From Centroberyx gerrardi (Eukaryota; Chordata; Actinopteri; Beryciformes; Berycidae), in assembly GCF_048128805.1 (NCBI RefSeq), contig NC_136012.1, positions 9,197,621 to 9,261,620 on the forward strand: 64,000 nt of DNA, written 5' to 3'. The notes beneath the pieces were generated by a model. It was not told the origin of the DNA, did not search any database, and saw nothing but the letters and a program-made list of their open reading frames with translations. The position numbers and the translations under genes are program-made. Every line of letters begins with the position of its first letter. The first letter of the stretch is position 1. Shown here piece by piece: positions 49,901 to 60,757 of this stretch.

Positions 49901-50295
49901 CACTGCAAAAACTGTTATTTTATCTTGTATCCAGACTTATCAAGCTTATTTTAGGATTTTTTTGGTGAAATCATCTTACTGCACTGGCAGATAATTATAC
50001 CGGTTGCAACAAATTTGACTTTTTTATTCAGGATAATGAAGGATAAAGGATAAAGGATAACTACCTTGTTTCAGGACATTTATTTGGTAAAAGTGAAATT
50101 GTCTTGGAAAAAGTTTCTTGTTTCACGATTTTCTGCATTGTTTTATGATGATTTTGTGAAAGAAGTCATTTTGGCATGTATCAGGTGAAATGTAATGAAA
50201 CCAGCAAGATTATCTGCCAGTGCAGTGAGACAGTTCGACTAAAAATATCACGAAATAAGTTGAAATCACTGGACAGCTTGTCATTTTTTGCAGTG
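49901..50295. mobile_element. fold-back MITE with long inverted arms (CACTGCAAAAA type)
   Basis: The element begins CACTGCAAAAACTG and ends CATTTTTTGCAGTG. Subterminal blocks are also inverted: ACTGCACTGGCAGATAAT at about 49979 faces ATTATCTGCCAGTGCAGT-like sequence at about 50211. Arms therefore exceed 100 bp. No clear target duplication was found and there is no coding frame. Confidence 0.6.
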
Positions 50296-51084
50296 CATAA
50301 CTCACTTGTATTTTACACATCTATGTACAGGGGGACACAGAGGTGAGAGCAGGTCTATGACATGTACAAATGCAGTTGATGAATATGATTTCAACAGGTG
50401 AACAATCCCCAAGCATGAGTGGCAGCCATAAAATGACTTCATATTTTACATTACAACCAGAGATGCATACAAATCATGACCAGCAAGTTAAGTATTTTTC
50501 TTCACCTGTACTGTAAATCACAGAAATACATACTGCACTGGATTTCTCAAAAGCCAGGTGTATTGTCTTTATTTCACTGGCTTAAGGTATCTTAGAAGTT
50601 CTTCTATACTAACTGATGGCTGAACCATTTACCCATTAACCCATCAGCAAGACAATGATTTTTTTTTTAACTGAATACAGTTAGACATGAGATTGTAGAA
50701 TGACAAATTCATGACAATACACAGAGAAAGAATGCACACAAAGCGAAAAGAGAGTCTGAAGTGAATTAGGTCATACATAGGCAGTGGTGAGTCATAGCGT
50801 GGGAATAGAGTGACAACAAGGAGGAATGGAAAAAGTTCAGCATTTCATGTGAGGAAGCTGACAGCTGAGGGCTGGAAGTGAGGGCTGATGGTCCCAGAGT
50901 AGAGGAAGAGAAGGAAGGGGAGAGAAAGGAAGCAAGAAAGAGAGAAAGAAGAGAGTCCAGTGTGGGGACTCTCTTCGGGGTAGCAGGGTAGAGAGAGAGA
51001 GAAAGAGACAAAAAGAGAGAGGGAGAGAGTGGGGCAGAGAAAGGACGAGAGAAAGATGGATCCAACAGCTTCCGGAGCAGAGTC

Positions 51085-54000
51085 TCACTTTAAGAAGCTG
51101 ATGAGCGGCTGGAGGAAAAGTCCCACAGTTCCCAGCACACACACCGTCACAAAAACCCACAGGAAGATCCTGTCGATGACCATGGCGACGTACTTCCAGT
51201 CATCCTCCACCTGAGGAGAGAAGAGAAGAGAAGAGAAGAGAAGAGAAGAGAAGAGAAGAGAAGAGAAGAGAAGAGAAGAGAAGAGAAGAGAAGAGAAGAG
51301 AAACCATTTAGGGCAAAAATGAAGCAAGAGTACAAAAATATCTAGGATGCAAGTGGTCATGTGGAATACATCTGCTCTCTCTCCTCCTCCCTACTTCTCT
51401 CTCTCTCTCCTTCCATCCTGCTTTCTTTTTCTCACTCTCTCTAAAAGACTCACATCGACCTTTGCTTAATGGCATCTGAAAAAGAAACGTGCGATTTCTA
51501 GCAATGACACTAACCATCACTTTCACTCCACTGTGTCCACAGTAGATTTTTATGGCTATGGGGAAATAAATAGAGGTGTGTGTGTGAGTATGTGTGTGTG
51601 TGTGTGTGTGTGTGCGTGTGTGTGTGTGTGTGTGTGTATGAGAGATGAAGTAATCTCTCTTCTCCTTCTCTCTCTCTCATTCCTTCTTTCCTTCTTATCT
51701 GGAACCATCAGCACCCGCTACCATGCATCTTGTTATTGGGTTAGTACTGTGTGTGTGCGCGCGTGAGTATGTGTGTGTGTGTGTACGCATATATATTCCT
51801 AGAGCAGCCAGCTGTGGCCGATTGGATCAGGCTGAAGTAACCATAACACCATTGTGTGCTTAGGGGAGGGAGCACGGCTCCTCTGTATGCATCATTGAAG
51901 CATCCAGGCTTTGCTAAGAAAAGATGGAGCAGCAGGAACAAACATATCAGGAGCATACAGAGTGTGAGGGAGGCGTACGCAGAGCGCTCCGTCTCTCACA
52001 AACAAGCAGCTTTACACTCCCATCATAGCTCCATGTAAATGGCTTTAACGGCAGTTAGATCCAAGCCAGGTAGAAATGCACACATCATGCAGTTAAGACA
52101 CATGTAACAGAGAATATACTGTATGTATATCTACTGTATGTGTGTGTGTTTTCGGCCTGGAGTTTTCCATGGCATTTCAGGACTGCTTGCACTGCAAAAA
52201 ATATCCATCTTAACATGTTATTTAATCTCGTATTCAGTCTTAAACATTATTTTTCTTAGGGAAAGTGAAGAATAATTTAATGTTGTGAGATAATTCCACC
52301 TATTTCCAATGCCATTTCACTTATTTCACAAAATTTCTCGGAACAAGTGACACTATCTAAGGCAAATCTCTCCACTAGTATAAAAAAAAATGACATTTCT
52401 AAATTCTTTAAACAATTTGATTTGCATTGAAAACAAATGCAATTATCTCAGCTCATTGGCATTTTTTCACTTGTCTTAAGAAAATGCTATTTTTTAAACT
52501 CAATATTAGATTAAACTAAGATGGATATCTTCCATAGTGTGGACAAGCACATTGGGTAATAGCATTTCTCTAAAGTGTAGTAATGGCTCCTATTATGTAA
52601 ACCCAGGGAAGAGGATAGAGAGGCCTCTCCTCTGTCCAGTTCTCACTTGAGGATATAATCCTAAACCATGGTTCATGGTGTTATTAGTCCTACAGCTGAG
52701 AGAGATATTTCAAATCAAATGGGAAGCCGCTATCCTAAACATTCCTCAAATAATGCGATAATGCAAAAAATGCACAAAAACTTTGTCCATTCTTTAGTGA
52801 GAAGAAAGAACTTTTACTTTTTGTGGTTACACTGTGGTACGTATGAAAAAACTGTAACAAGACAACTCAAACTTCATGCTGGCTAACGTACCTCTTTGGC
52901 TTTGTTGCGAGTCCTCATGTTCTCGGCGATGTACTTGACGCTCTCGATGGCCTGCTTGATCTCTGGCGACACCACGGAGAAGGCGACCACAGCGTTGACC
53001 GACGCCGGGGCGTTCAGGGCCCTCGGCAGCTTGGGCAGCTCCGACTCCTGGGGCGCCTGGGTCTGCGGGGCCTGGGGAGGAGGGGGCACCATCGGGGGAG
53101 GCACCGGGGTCGGCACCTCCTTCCCTCGGTAGGGGCACCTCCTGTTCATATCCCGGTTCAGGTCGCGGTTCATGTCGCTGTACTCCACACAGTTCATGGA
53201 GCCCCCGGCTGAGGTGGCGCCTCCTCCCCCGGCTCCACTATCCAGCGGTGGACACGCTACGCCCCCGGTGATACCCCCAATGCCTACCCCTCCTCCTCCT
53301 CCTCCTCCTCCTCCTCCTCCACCTCCACCTCCTCCCAGGCTGTTCTTCCTCTTCTTGTTCCCTCCGCTGCTCCCTCCTCCTCCTCCTCCTCCTCCTCCCC
53401 CCGTCCCTCCGCCGATACTCCCGGAGGTGGAGCAGCCCTGGTCGATGGGCCGCCTCATCAGCATCACCCTGGGCAGCACCCCGAGGAACACGGACCGCAC
53501 CCACTCCGGCATGGTGTGGGTCATGGGCGTGCGGTAGTGGACGTTGAGCACGAAGACGGTGATGACGATGCTGAGCGTGACGAAGATCATGGTGAAGAGG
53601 AGGTACTCGCCGATCAGGGGGATGACGAGCGACGTGGAGGGGATGGTCTCGGTGATGACCAGCAGGAACACGGTGAGGGAGAGCAGGACGGAGATGCAGA
53701 GGGTGACCTTCTCGCCGCAGTCGGACGGCAGGTAGAAGACGAGCACCGTGAGGAAGGAGATGAGGAGGCAGGGGATGATGAGGTTGATGGTGTAGAAGAG
53801 CGGCAGGCGGCGGATGTAGAAGGAGTAGGTGATGTCTGGGTAGATCTCCTCGCAGCAGTTGTACTTGATGTCGTGCTTGTAGCCCGGAGCATCGATGATC
53901 TCCCACTCTCCGCTCTCCCAGAAATCTTTCAGGTTCACCTGGTGAAAAGCAAAACACAACTGTGAAGCGAATATTGCTTAGAAGTTATTTTGAGGAATGC

Positions 54001-55987
54001 TATTTTAAGACCAACGATCTCCCTCTATGAAAAGTGGTTAGTTCAAAATGTTCAAAATCTGCCTCTTGTAAACTGTGACACCTCACTAAATGAATGCTGG
54101 CATGGAAGTAAAAAGGGATTTTATTGAAGTTAGTCACTTTTTATCTAAACATTTTTGCAACACAATAGTAAAATTTTCGAGGATACAATCTTGTTATTAA
54201 CAAGTAATGAATATCAGCTAACATTTTCATGACATGTTGGGATGAAACACTTTTATTGTTCACAATATCACATAAAGAAAGAAAAAGCTCCCAGACACTG
54301 TCTACTGAACTCTGCTAAGAGCATCTTTATTAGGAACAACGTTTCAGTACTGAGACCTTCATCAGGTTATATTTTGGGTCTCAGTACTTGTTCCTAATAA
54401 AGACGTTCTAATAAAAGTTCAGTAGACTGTGTGGGAGCTTTTTCTTTCTTTACTTGCCGACTTATGGTCTTCTCCTACGCACCTGTCACCTTGAATTAGG
54501 TGTGCAAAAGCTCTACCATTTTATGTTCACAATATCCCACAAAACATTGCTTCTTGTTCATGCCGTGTATTGTATACTATAGTATAGTGCAGTACAGTAC
54601 ACATATGTAGTATAGCATAGAATGACTCATGCTAGGTGGACAGGATCTCTCCCCTGTGATTTTGAGTGTCCCACTGACCTTTGAGCCGATGAGCACCAGG
54701 TCGATCTTGGCCTTGTCGTAGGTCCAGGAGCCAAACTTCATGGAGCAGTTCTGGTAGTCGAAGGGGAAGTAGGTGATGTCCATGGGGCAGGAGGACTTGA
54801 AGATGGCCGGAGGAACCCAGGTGATGGTGCCATCAAACTTCAGCAGAGCCTTGGTCTTGTCTTCCACCAGGAAATCGCCCACGGCACTGAGAAAGGGCAT
54901 TTTCAAGGAGGCATTAACATCATTGCATTCAAAGGCCATTATCCCCTTTAACCGAAAAGGTCAGAACAGGGTGGGCAGAAATAAATCATGTAACATCAGG
55001 ATATAGGGAGGAGGGTGTGAAAATGAGGACTCATGAATAAAAAAGGTCTAAAAAAAGGGCTGACTCTGCATTCAGACTGACAGCAACCACATCATCATGC
55101 TACTGCCCATGGTTAATTTGAGCAACATGTTGCAGCAATATGCAGGACATGCAATATAGGACTGCAAATATGTGGTTGCCTGCTCATGGGTGATGTCTGA
55201 CATTCAGTTGCAGCAAACCTCTGCTTGCCAACAAAGAGGAGAGAAAGTGACTGTGGTCAACATCATCTGACTTGTCCAAGGTCACAGAAAGACTTCAGGC
55301 AAATGATTATTCAACTTGCTCGCTGTGTGAACTCGCACTAAACCACAATAAAGGAATCATTGAAGACAGCCTGAAAATGTCTCAGCATAGCATTACTGGG
55401 CAAACTGACTGGCGCTCTTCTCCTCTTAGCATTTGTGCACTCAAGCTCTTACTTGTTGTACAAGACGATGTCTGGCCTCCAAATCTTGTTGGAAGGAACT
55501 CGTATGAACTCGATCCCATCATATTCAATGGGGGCCCATTTCAGTTTGTAGTCGTTCCAGACCTGAAACACAGGCAAACCGATAAATGATCAGATCCTAA
55601 CAGAACTCACTGTGTACAAAGCATTTGGCGTCATTGAAGACCACACATCAAGGATCGGATCTGAACTTTACTCACATGTCTCAGCCATAGATTGGTTTCC
55701 ATGATCTGATTCACCTCATCCTGAGAGGACAAATAGAAGACAAATTAGACAACAACAGGAGAGGAACTTGGATGGATGGATGGAGGGACAGACGGATGGA
55801 TGGATGGATGGATGGATGGATGGGTGATATGTGATCTCCAGTCTTACCACTTTGACCAGTTGGGATATGGAGACCTCGAACTCCACTGTGACTGGATCAG
55901 ATACATTCTCCACTGGTCGGATGAACTGGTTGTACCTCCGGAATAACCTCCGAAATAATCTGTCCTCCCCTTTGGAAGAATAACAGC
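51085..55987 (-). CDS. chrna6: neuronal nicotinic acetylcholine receptor subunit alpha-6 (exon 1 not located)
   Basis: Exons found: 55987-55848, 55720-55676, 55562-55453, 54886-54679, 53938-52892 and 51210-51085, all GT-AG and in phase (557 aa without the signal peptide). The order is [35 protein letters not shown], then the Cys loop [15 protein letters not shown]. Next come [29 protein letters not shown], the vicinal cysteines YNCCEE in loop C (an agonist-binding alpha subunit), M1-M3, the loop, then M4 ([18 protein letters not shown]). [24 protein letters not shown] and ITYSFYIRR match alpha6 over alpha3, and the chrnb3 neighbour agrees. Known role: presynaptic acetylcholine-gated cation channel subunit with beta2 and beta3. 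Odd: an extra intron splits the usually single large exon, and the M3-M4 loop has poly-Gly runs of 16 and 10. Exon 2 starts in phase 1, so exon 1 must end one base into a codon; no convincing candidate lies at 56.0-60.7 kb. Confidence 0.92.
51216..51301 (-). repeat. (CTCTT)n microsatellite forming the last-intron polypyrimidine tract of chrna6
   Basis: About 17 perfect units (AAGAG on the plus strand) end within 8 bases of the CTCCTCAG acceptor of the last chrna6 exon. In the transcript the array is an 85-nt pure polypyrimidine tract. Confidence 0.9.
52190..52539. mobile_element. fold-back MITE (CACTGCAAAAA type), second copy
   Basis: Begins CACTGCAAAAAATATCCATC and ends AGATGGATATCTTCCATAGTG, inverted over about 20 bp with a few mismatches. 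It lies in the last intron of chrna6 (51211-52891). The family is shared with 49901-50295 and 13120-13490. Confidence 0.55.
54273..54452. repeat. large hairpin-forming inverted repeat inside the extra chrna6 intron
   Basis: Arms 54273-54357 and 54377-54452 are inverted copies sharing AAGAAAGAAAAAGCTCCC, TCTACTGAAC, TCTTTATTAGGAACAA and GTACTGAGACC, separated by a 19-bp spacer. The arms carry small indels. It is in the middle of the 740-bp intron 53939-54678. Confidence 0.8.
55770..55822. repeat. (TGGA)n microsatellite, chrna6 intron 2
   Basis: Interrupted TGGA array, 26 bp from the chrna6 exon 2 donor. A (GAA)n tract at 56000-56029 likewise abuts the exon 2 acceptor and reads (TTC)n in the transcript. 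Confidence 0.85.
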
Positions 55988-56883
55988 CTAATGAGAGAGG
56001 AGAAGAAGAAGAAGAAGAAGAAGAAGAAGGTTATAACAAGATAGACAAAATCATAGAGAGAAAGATAAAATAAGAAATATAAAAGCGATACTACTCTTTA
56101 GCATACACTATGTAGAGTGATAGTAGGCGATTAGCATTATCTCAAAAGTCAGAAAACTAAAGCTAAAGGGTAAGTTATTTTGAACAATATGTGGCTAAAT
56201 CTGGCAGTTTTCCCTCTCTGTGTGGCCCTTGCCAGGGATTCTTCCATTTTTTTTTCCTAATGAGGTTTTCATGCAAGTTTCAATGGGAACAGGTTTTCCT
56301 TGTTCTCATTGAGGGTCTAAGGTTGGGGGATGTCGTTTTTCGTTTATTGCGGATAAGTTGACCAATGGGACAATCTAAAAAGACATGGTGTATTCCTTTC
56401 AGAGAGCGAGAGAAAAATAGAGTGAGAGACAGAGAATGAGAGATAGGAAATCACAGACAGAGAGACACGCAGAGAAAGCAAGAGACATATCATCCCACAT
56501 CCATATTAACAGTTTAATCAATGTCTGTTTGCTCTGGATGCAGAAAGAGGGCTGTGGGAGATCGAAGAGTGCTACGCAAGGCATTGCGTATTTCAGCTGT
56601 GTGTTTACATGAGGAGGGCAAGTGAAAGCTTCAAAGCTTTTAGCAAATCTCCAAGCAGAGGATGCTTTCAGCAAGAAGGGAATGCTGTGATCTTGTCTGG
56701 TGTGTGTCTGTGTATATTTATGTGCGTGTGTGCGCGTGTGACTGTGTTTTCACTGTTAAATGCTGAGTGTACTTTGAAAGGCTCAGTTGAAGGTCATATC
56801 GTGGAAAACTGCCACTAGTAACTCTGGTGCCTGGGATGGGACATAGACCCACGCCTGTCCAAGCAGAAAATGTTGCCTCACTT

Positions 56884-56919
<36 letters not shown>

Positions 56920-57975
56920 CGCCACCACCACCACGACTTCAAAAAAAGGCTGTGCCAGTGGTTTCAGGAGACACTAGGCTCCAAATCCGCTATATATCCC
57001 CACAGAAAAACAACCAGAAATGCACTCTGTCTCTTCATCTGCTACTATCTTCATCTCAGTCTCTTCCTCCCATTTCTACTTAATCATCTCCCTCACTCTT
57101 TCACTATATCTCATTGACTGTATCTGTTTGTTCTCTCACTTCATCTTATACCCACTTACTGACTCTCGGATTTCATATCCGTCTTTTAATGTTACATTCA
57201 TCTGACAACGTAGATGAGCAGGAAAGACAAACTTTACCTCACTGTGCCAGTGCTTGTGCCTTTGTATCTTGTCTTTAAAGTGATCTGGCCATGCTAGAGA
57301 CTGTTTAACTGCCAGGCAGATTCCAGGGCAACTATTTTCAGTATTTGAAACCATGATGAAATATAGTTTCCCAGGTTTTATAAAATAAACAATATGTTAA
57401 TATGATAAGATCCAATATGACATTACATTGGAAACGTATTGTCAAGCCAGCACAGACATAACATAAATCTTTAAACATATACATGACACAGACATAATAC
57501 TTGTACATAAACAAGCTCCTGGTACATCAGTCAGTGTCTACTTATTGAGAAGCCAAGTCTGGTAGTATCCTCTGTTACTATGATACCAGTCAACCAGTTA
57601 AAACACCAGTGCTTTGCCTGGGCAATGCCTCACTGACAAAACTTCTTTTGAAAGTAGAGGCCAACCACTCCCATCATACCTTTCAAGTCAAGGAGGGGCA
57701 CACACATCATTGAACATGGTCCCAAACCATCAAACCTGCACGTGCAGAGCCATTTTTAGTGTTGGAGGGGTGGGGGTGGGGGGGTGCTGCTTCACTGAAA
57801 GGCCAAACAGGGCGCAACTAATACCCATATACACACAAATAGGCACGCACACAGACACTCAACAAATAAATAAAACATGGCCTTTTAATGGGACAGTTTC
57901 ATTCAGCGTGACTCAGTTAACCCTCTTCGATCCAGTAAAATACTATTTTCACTTATCATCCTGTACATGTACTCG

Positions 57976-58011
<36 letters not shown>

Positions 58012-58021
58012 CCATCATCAT
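57976..58021. repeat. (CAT)n microsatellite
   Basis: About 15 CAT units with one CAC interruption. Confidence 0.9.
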
Positions 58022-59035
58022 CTCTCAATAATTTGCATGTCCTCATATTTCTCCTCATGCATCTCATCACTGAAAGTGTTAGTCATATAACCAATAGGTG
58101 CAAGGAAGAACAACAACTGACACTGTCTAAGTTACATACATAGGAGTTTTAGTTATACAAACATTTCTCGGATGTAGAGCTGCTCTGGAGTCAGAAATAA
58201 TCTCATTGGTTGAGTTAAACCTCAGTGGGCGGAGCCAAAGAACCTCAGTTTTGCAGAGCGCAAGTTGGCTAGCTGGCAAACTTGCATGGCAAAGTCAAAA
58301 TATAATTAAGCAATATAAATGGCAATGACTTGATGACCATGATTCGTGGTCTTGGAAGAAAGAATTTAATTTGGTTGTATTCCTTATTAAGTCTATTTGA
58401 TGGCCTGTATATGTACATTCCACGGGTGATTGGTTCCACTGAGCAAGTTAAGGTCAATCTGAAACATAAATCACTTGAAGTGTGTCCAGTAATATCAGAA
58501 TCTAAGAATGATAATACAGAAACATACTGAACAACATCCATAACCTGTTTTAACATTGCAAGGGACAGACACAGCTCAGAGGTAACATCAGGTTACAGAG
58601 GTAAAAATCCAATCACCAACACATTCATGCCAGTTACATAATCACAACATCTGGTGCACATAAAACTGTACCCAAAAACGCGCACACACGCCCACACATA
58701 CACACACACACAAACAAGAGAGTGAAGGAAAGCAGGATTGACCAGGTAGCAGCTGCTGATACAAATGTTAAATACAGAGTATGAGAGCACTACTCAAACT
58801 ATACAGAGGATTTTACATCAGGTTCTGTTCATTTGAAATGGCCGTTCATGGTATAAACCAAGCTGACCAGATGCCAGAGAGTCACTGGTTTGTTATCAAG
58901 CACTGGCACGGGTGTTTCCCAGTTTGAGCTGCCAACTGGGTGGATGCTGGTCTTCTATCTAAGGTGTCGAACAAACTGTGCCTTTAAGCAAGGCAGTTAA
59001 CCTGAACCTGTGTCTCAGATTAATGAATGATACAT

Positions 59036-59076
59036 CTAATATCTGTAGGGGGTGGAAAGTAATATAATAATATCAT
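59036..59076 (+). repeat. 41-bp direct repeat, copy 1
   Basis: Identical over 41 bases to 63547-63587 (starts CTAATATCTGTAGGGGGTGG). The sequence is not simple-repeat, so the match is not chance. The two copies bracket the unrecognised repeat-protein gene. Confidence 0.85.
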
Positions 59077-59588
59077 TATAATTAATAAATTACTTCTGTG
59101 GTGGAAAGCATGGAAGCTATGTCAGCAAGAGATGGTAAAACTGCTGGATTTTATGGATATTATATGTTATTTTTTAGCAGTCTATGCTGTGCTGTGTTGC
59201 TATTTTGAGATTTTGCAGCTTTCTAGTAGTAATCTCCCTACTGTGTAATCCTAAATTTATATTGTTTTATGTTTGGCTTGCCTTTGATGTTAAGTGTCTT
59301 TGAGTGTCCATAGCCTATGTTGTCCTCTTAGATATACAACTTTTGGTTAATTAATCAGTTAAAACTAAAAGTTGTTACATTATTAGTTATTATTATTATG
59401 TACACATTATTCATTAATCGTTTTCTTAGTTGTAGCTGTAAGTCTCTGAGTTGCAGAGTGATTGCTGTAACTGGAGAAATATGGTGGAGAAATTACACTG
59501 AAACATCAACGCTGGAAAAAAATAAACATTTAAGATTGTGTCAGCATAAATATGATCAGTAAAACTCTCCTTTATTACTGGTTAATTA

Positions 59589-60030
59589 GGGGCCGGCCAG
59601 CAGCTCTGCTGCTGCTCTTGTATTTTTGCCAGTTTCTTCTACTTTTTCTTCCTCCGAGGAAAACTGCCTTCCTATGCATGAAAATGCACAAAACTTTGCA
59701 CGTAGGTTCAGTCCCATGCCAAACTTCCTCAACTGGCATTTGAATTATTTGAATTCTGTCCTCCTTTCAGCTATTGCAGTCAATGGAAAATAGAGCACCT
59801 CTAAACATCAGTTTTTCACTCATGGAGCATTCAACCCTTGTAAAAATAAATTACAGACATCTCTATTTTGTCTAGATAAAGTACACAAACACTCAGAATT
59901 TTATCTTGAAAACTGAATATTTGACACTACTTTGAAATCTGCCTTTATATGGATGGACAGATCTTATCATGGGTGCTGCAGAATAAACATGCATTCTTTG
60001 TTGTTACTTTCGCTACATCTGGCCGGCCCC
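59589..60030. mobile_element. 442-bp element with perfect 12-bp terminal inverted repeats
   Basis: GGGGCCGGCCAG at 59589-59600 is matched by its exact reverse complement at 60019-60030. Such GC-rich ends around an AT-rich interior suggest a non-autonomous DNA transposon. No target duplication was evident (flanks GTTAATTA and GTCCATGA) and the superfamily is unknown. Confidence 0.5.
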
Positions 60031-60757
60031 GTCCATGACTGTTTGCAGTCCTAGTTTATTTTTACTATACAGTGTAAATGGTTAATAAATTATAAAAGCG
60101 CTCTTGGCCCTAAAGGATGTGAACAAGGCAACGTGTCGGTCAACAGGAATTAAAGCGAGACTAATATACCATAGCATTAGAAGCTGCCATGTAGACAATG
60201 TGAGAGTGTTTAGCCATCTACTTGGGGTATGTTACCCTGCAGTGTTGACCAAAATGTTACACAGTGTGCGTATCACAGTCATAAAGGTGCTGATACACTT
60301 GGAGGTTTTTTGGGCAACGTAGGCAACACACACAATACCAACTAACCAAATGAAAACACAGGAGTAACATCTATTCAAGTGTTGCCTTGCAAAAAGATTT
60401 TCCTGTGTGATTAAGAGATTGTGTGTTAAGGCAACTTCTTTATTAATCAATCAAATTAATCTTTAATAATTGATCATCATATTTGACCAGACATTTATTT
60501 TCCCTGGTCATCTCTGCCTGAACAGCTGAACCAAAACAGAATCTGTCATAAAGAGCTGAATTCTACTCCCAGTGACTCAACAGTCAGTCCATTCTGTCTC
60601 CCACAGAAACTTTCTCCCTGAATACCCTCAGTTCATTTCAGCCACCAGTATCAACTGTGTTTGACTGCTTTTACATCTGTTCTGTAGTTGTGAGTTTGGT
60701 TGTACATTTGATTGTTGTTTCTCCACTGTTGATTTGTCATCCAGTAACAAAACATCC

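Larger units (their letters stand above)
36721..51084. other. repeat-rich intergenic stretch between chrna6 and chrnb3
   Basis: No gene recognised in 14 kb. Microsatellites are exceptionally dense at 38.3-47.7 kb and mobile-element remnants are listed separately. A short GC-rich, CpG-rich patch lies at 41060-41220. An open frame ending at 48252 looks protein-like in its last 55 codons (after a TAACTGCAG acceptor-like site at 48077), but I cannot tie it to a gene. The stretch at 46500-46680 is free of repeats and could be conserved noncoding DNA. Confidence 0.5.
55988..60757. other. stretch upstream of chrna6 exon 2; should contain exon 1 and the promoter
   Basis: No coding exon recognised. 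It holds (CA)n at about 56891-56919, (CAT)n at 57976-58021, the terminal-inverted-repeat element at 59589-60030, and one copy of a 41-bp direct repeat. I looked on the minus strand for a signal-peptide exon ending in phase 1 and found none that holds up. Confidence 0.5.

Noticed and set aside
53172..53965. Several 100-240 codon frames on both strands within chrna6 exon 5
   Set aside because: They are shadows of the GC-rich, GGA-repeat-bearing coding exon; the correct frame is fixed by the nAChR motifs.
56718..56942. Minus-strand frame beginning KSWWWWRC with a (TG)n-coded core, as chrna6 exon 1
   Set aside because: It ends at a GTGAGG donor in the right phase (56870s), but it has no ATG (its first codon is TTG, with an in-frame TGA upstream) and its core is only a microsatellite.
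59552..59743. Plus-strand frame with a Leu-rich hydrophobic core, as a signal peptide exon
   Set aside because: It lies inside the 442-bp inverted-repeat element and has no family match or adjacent exon.
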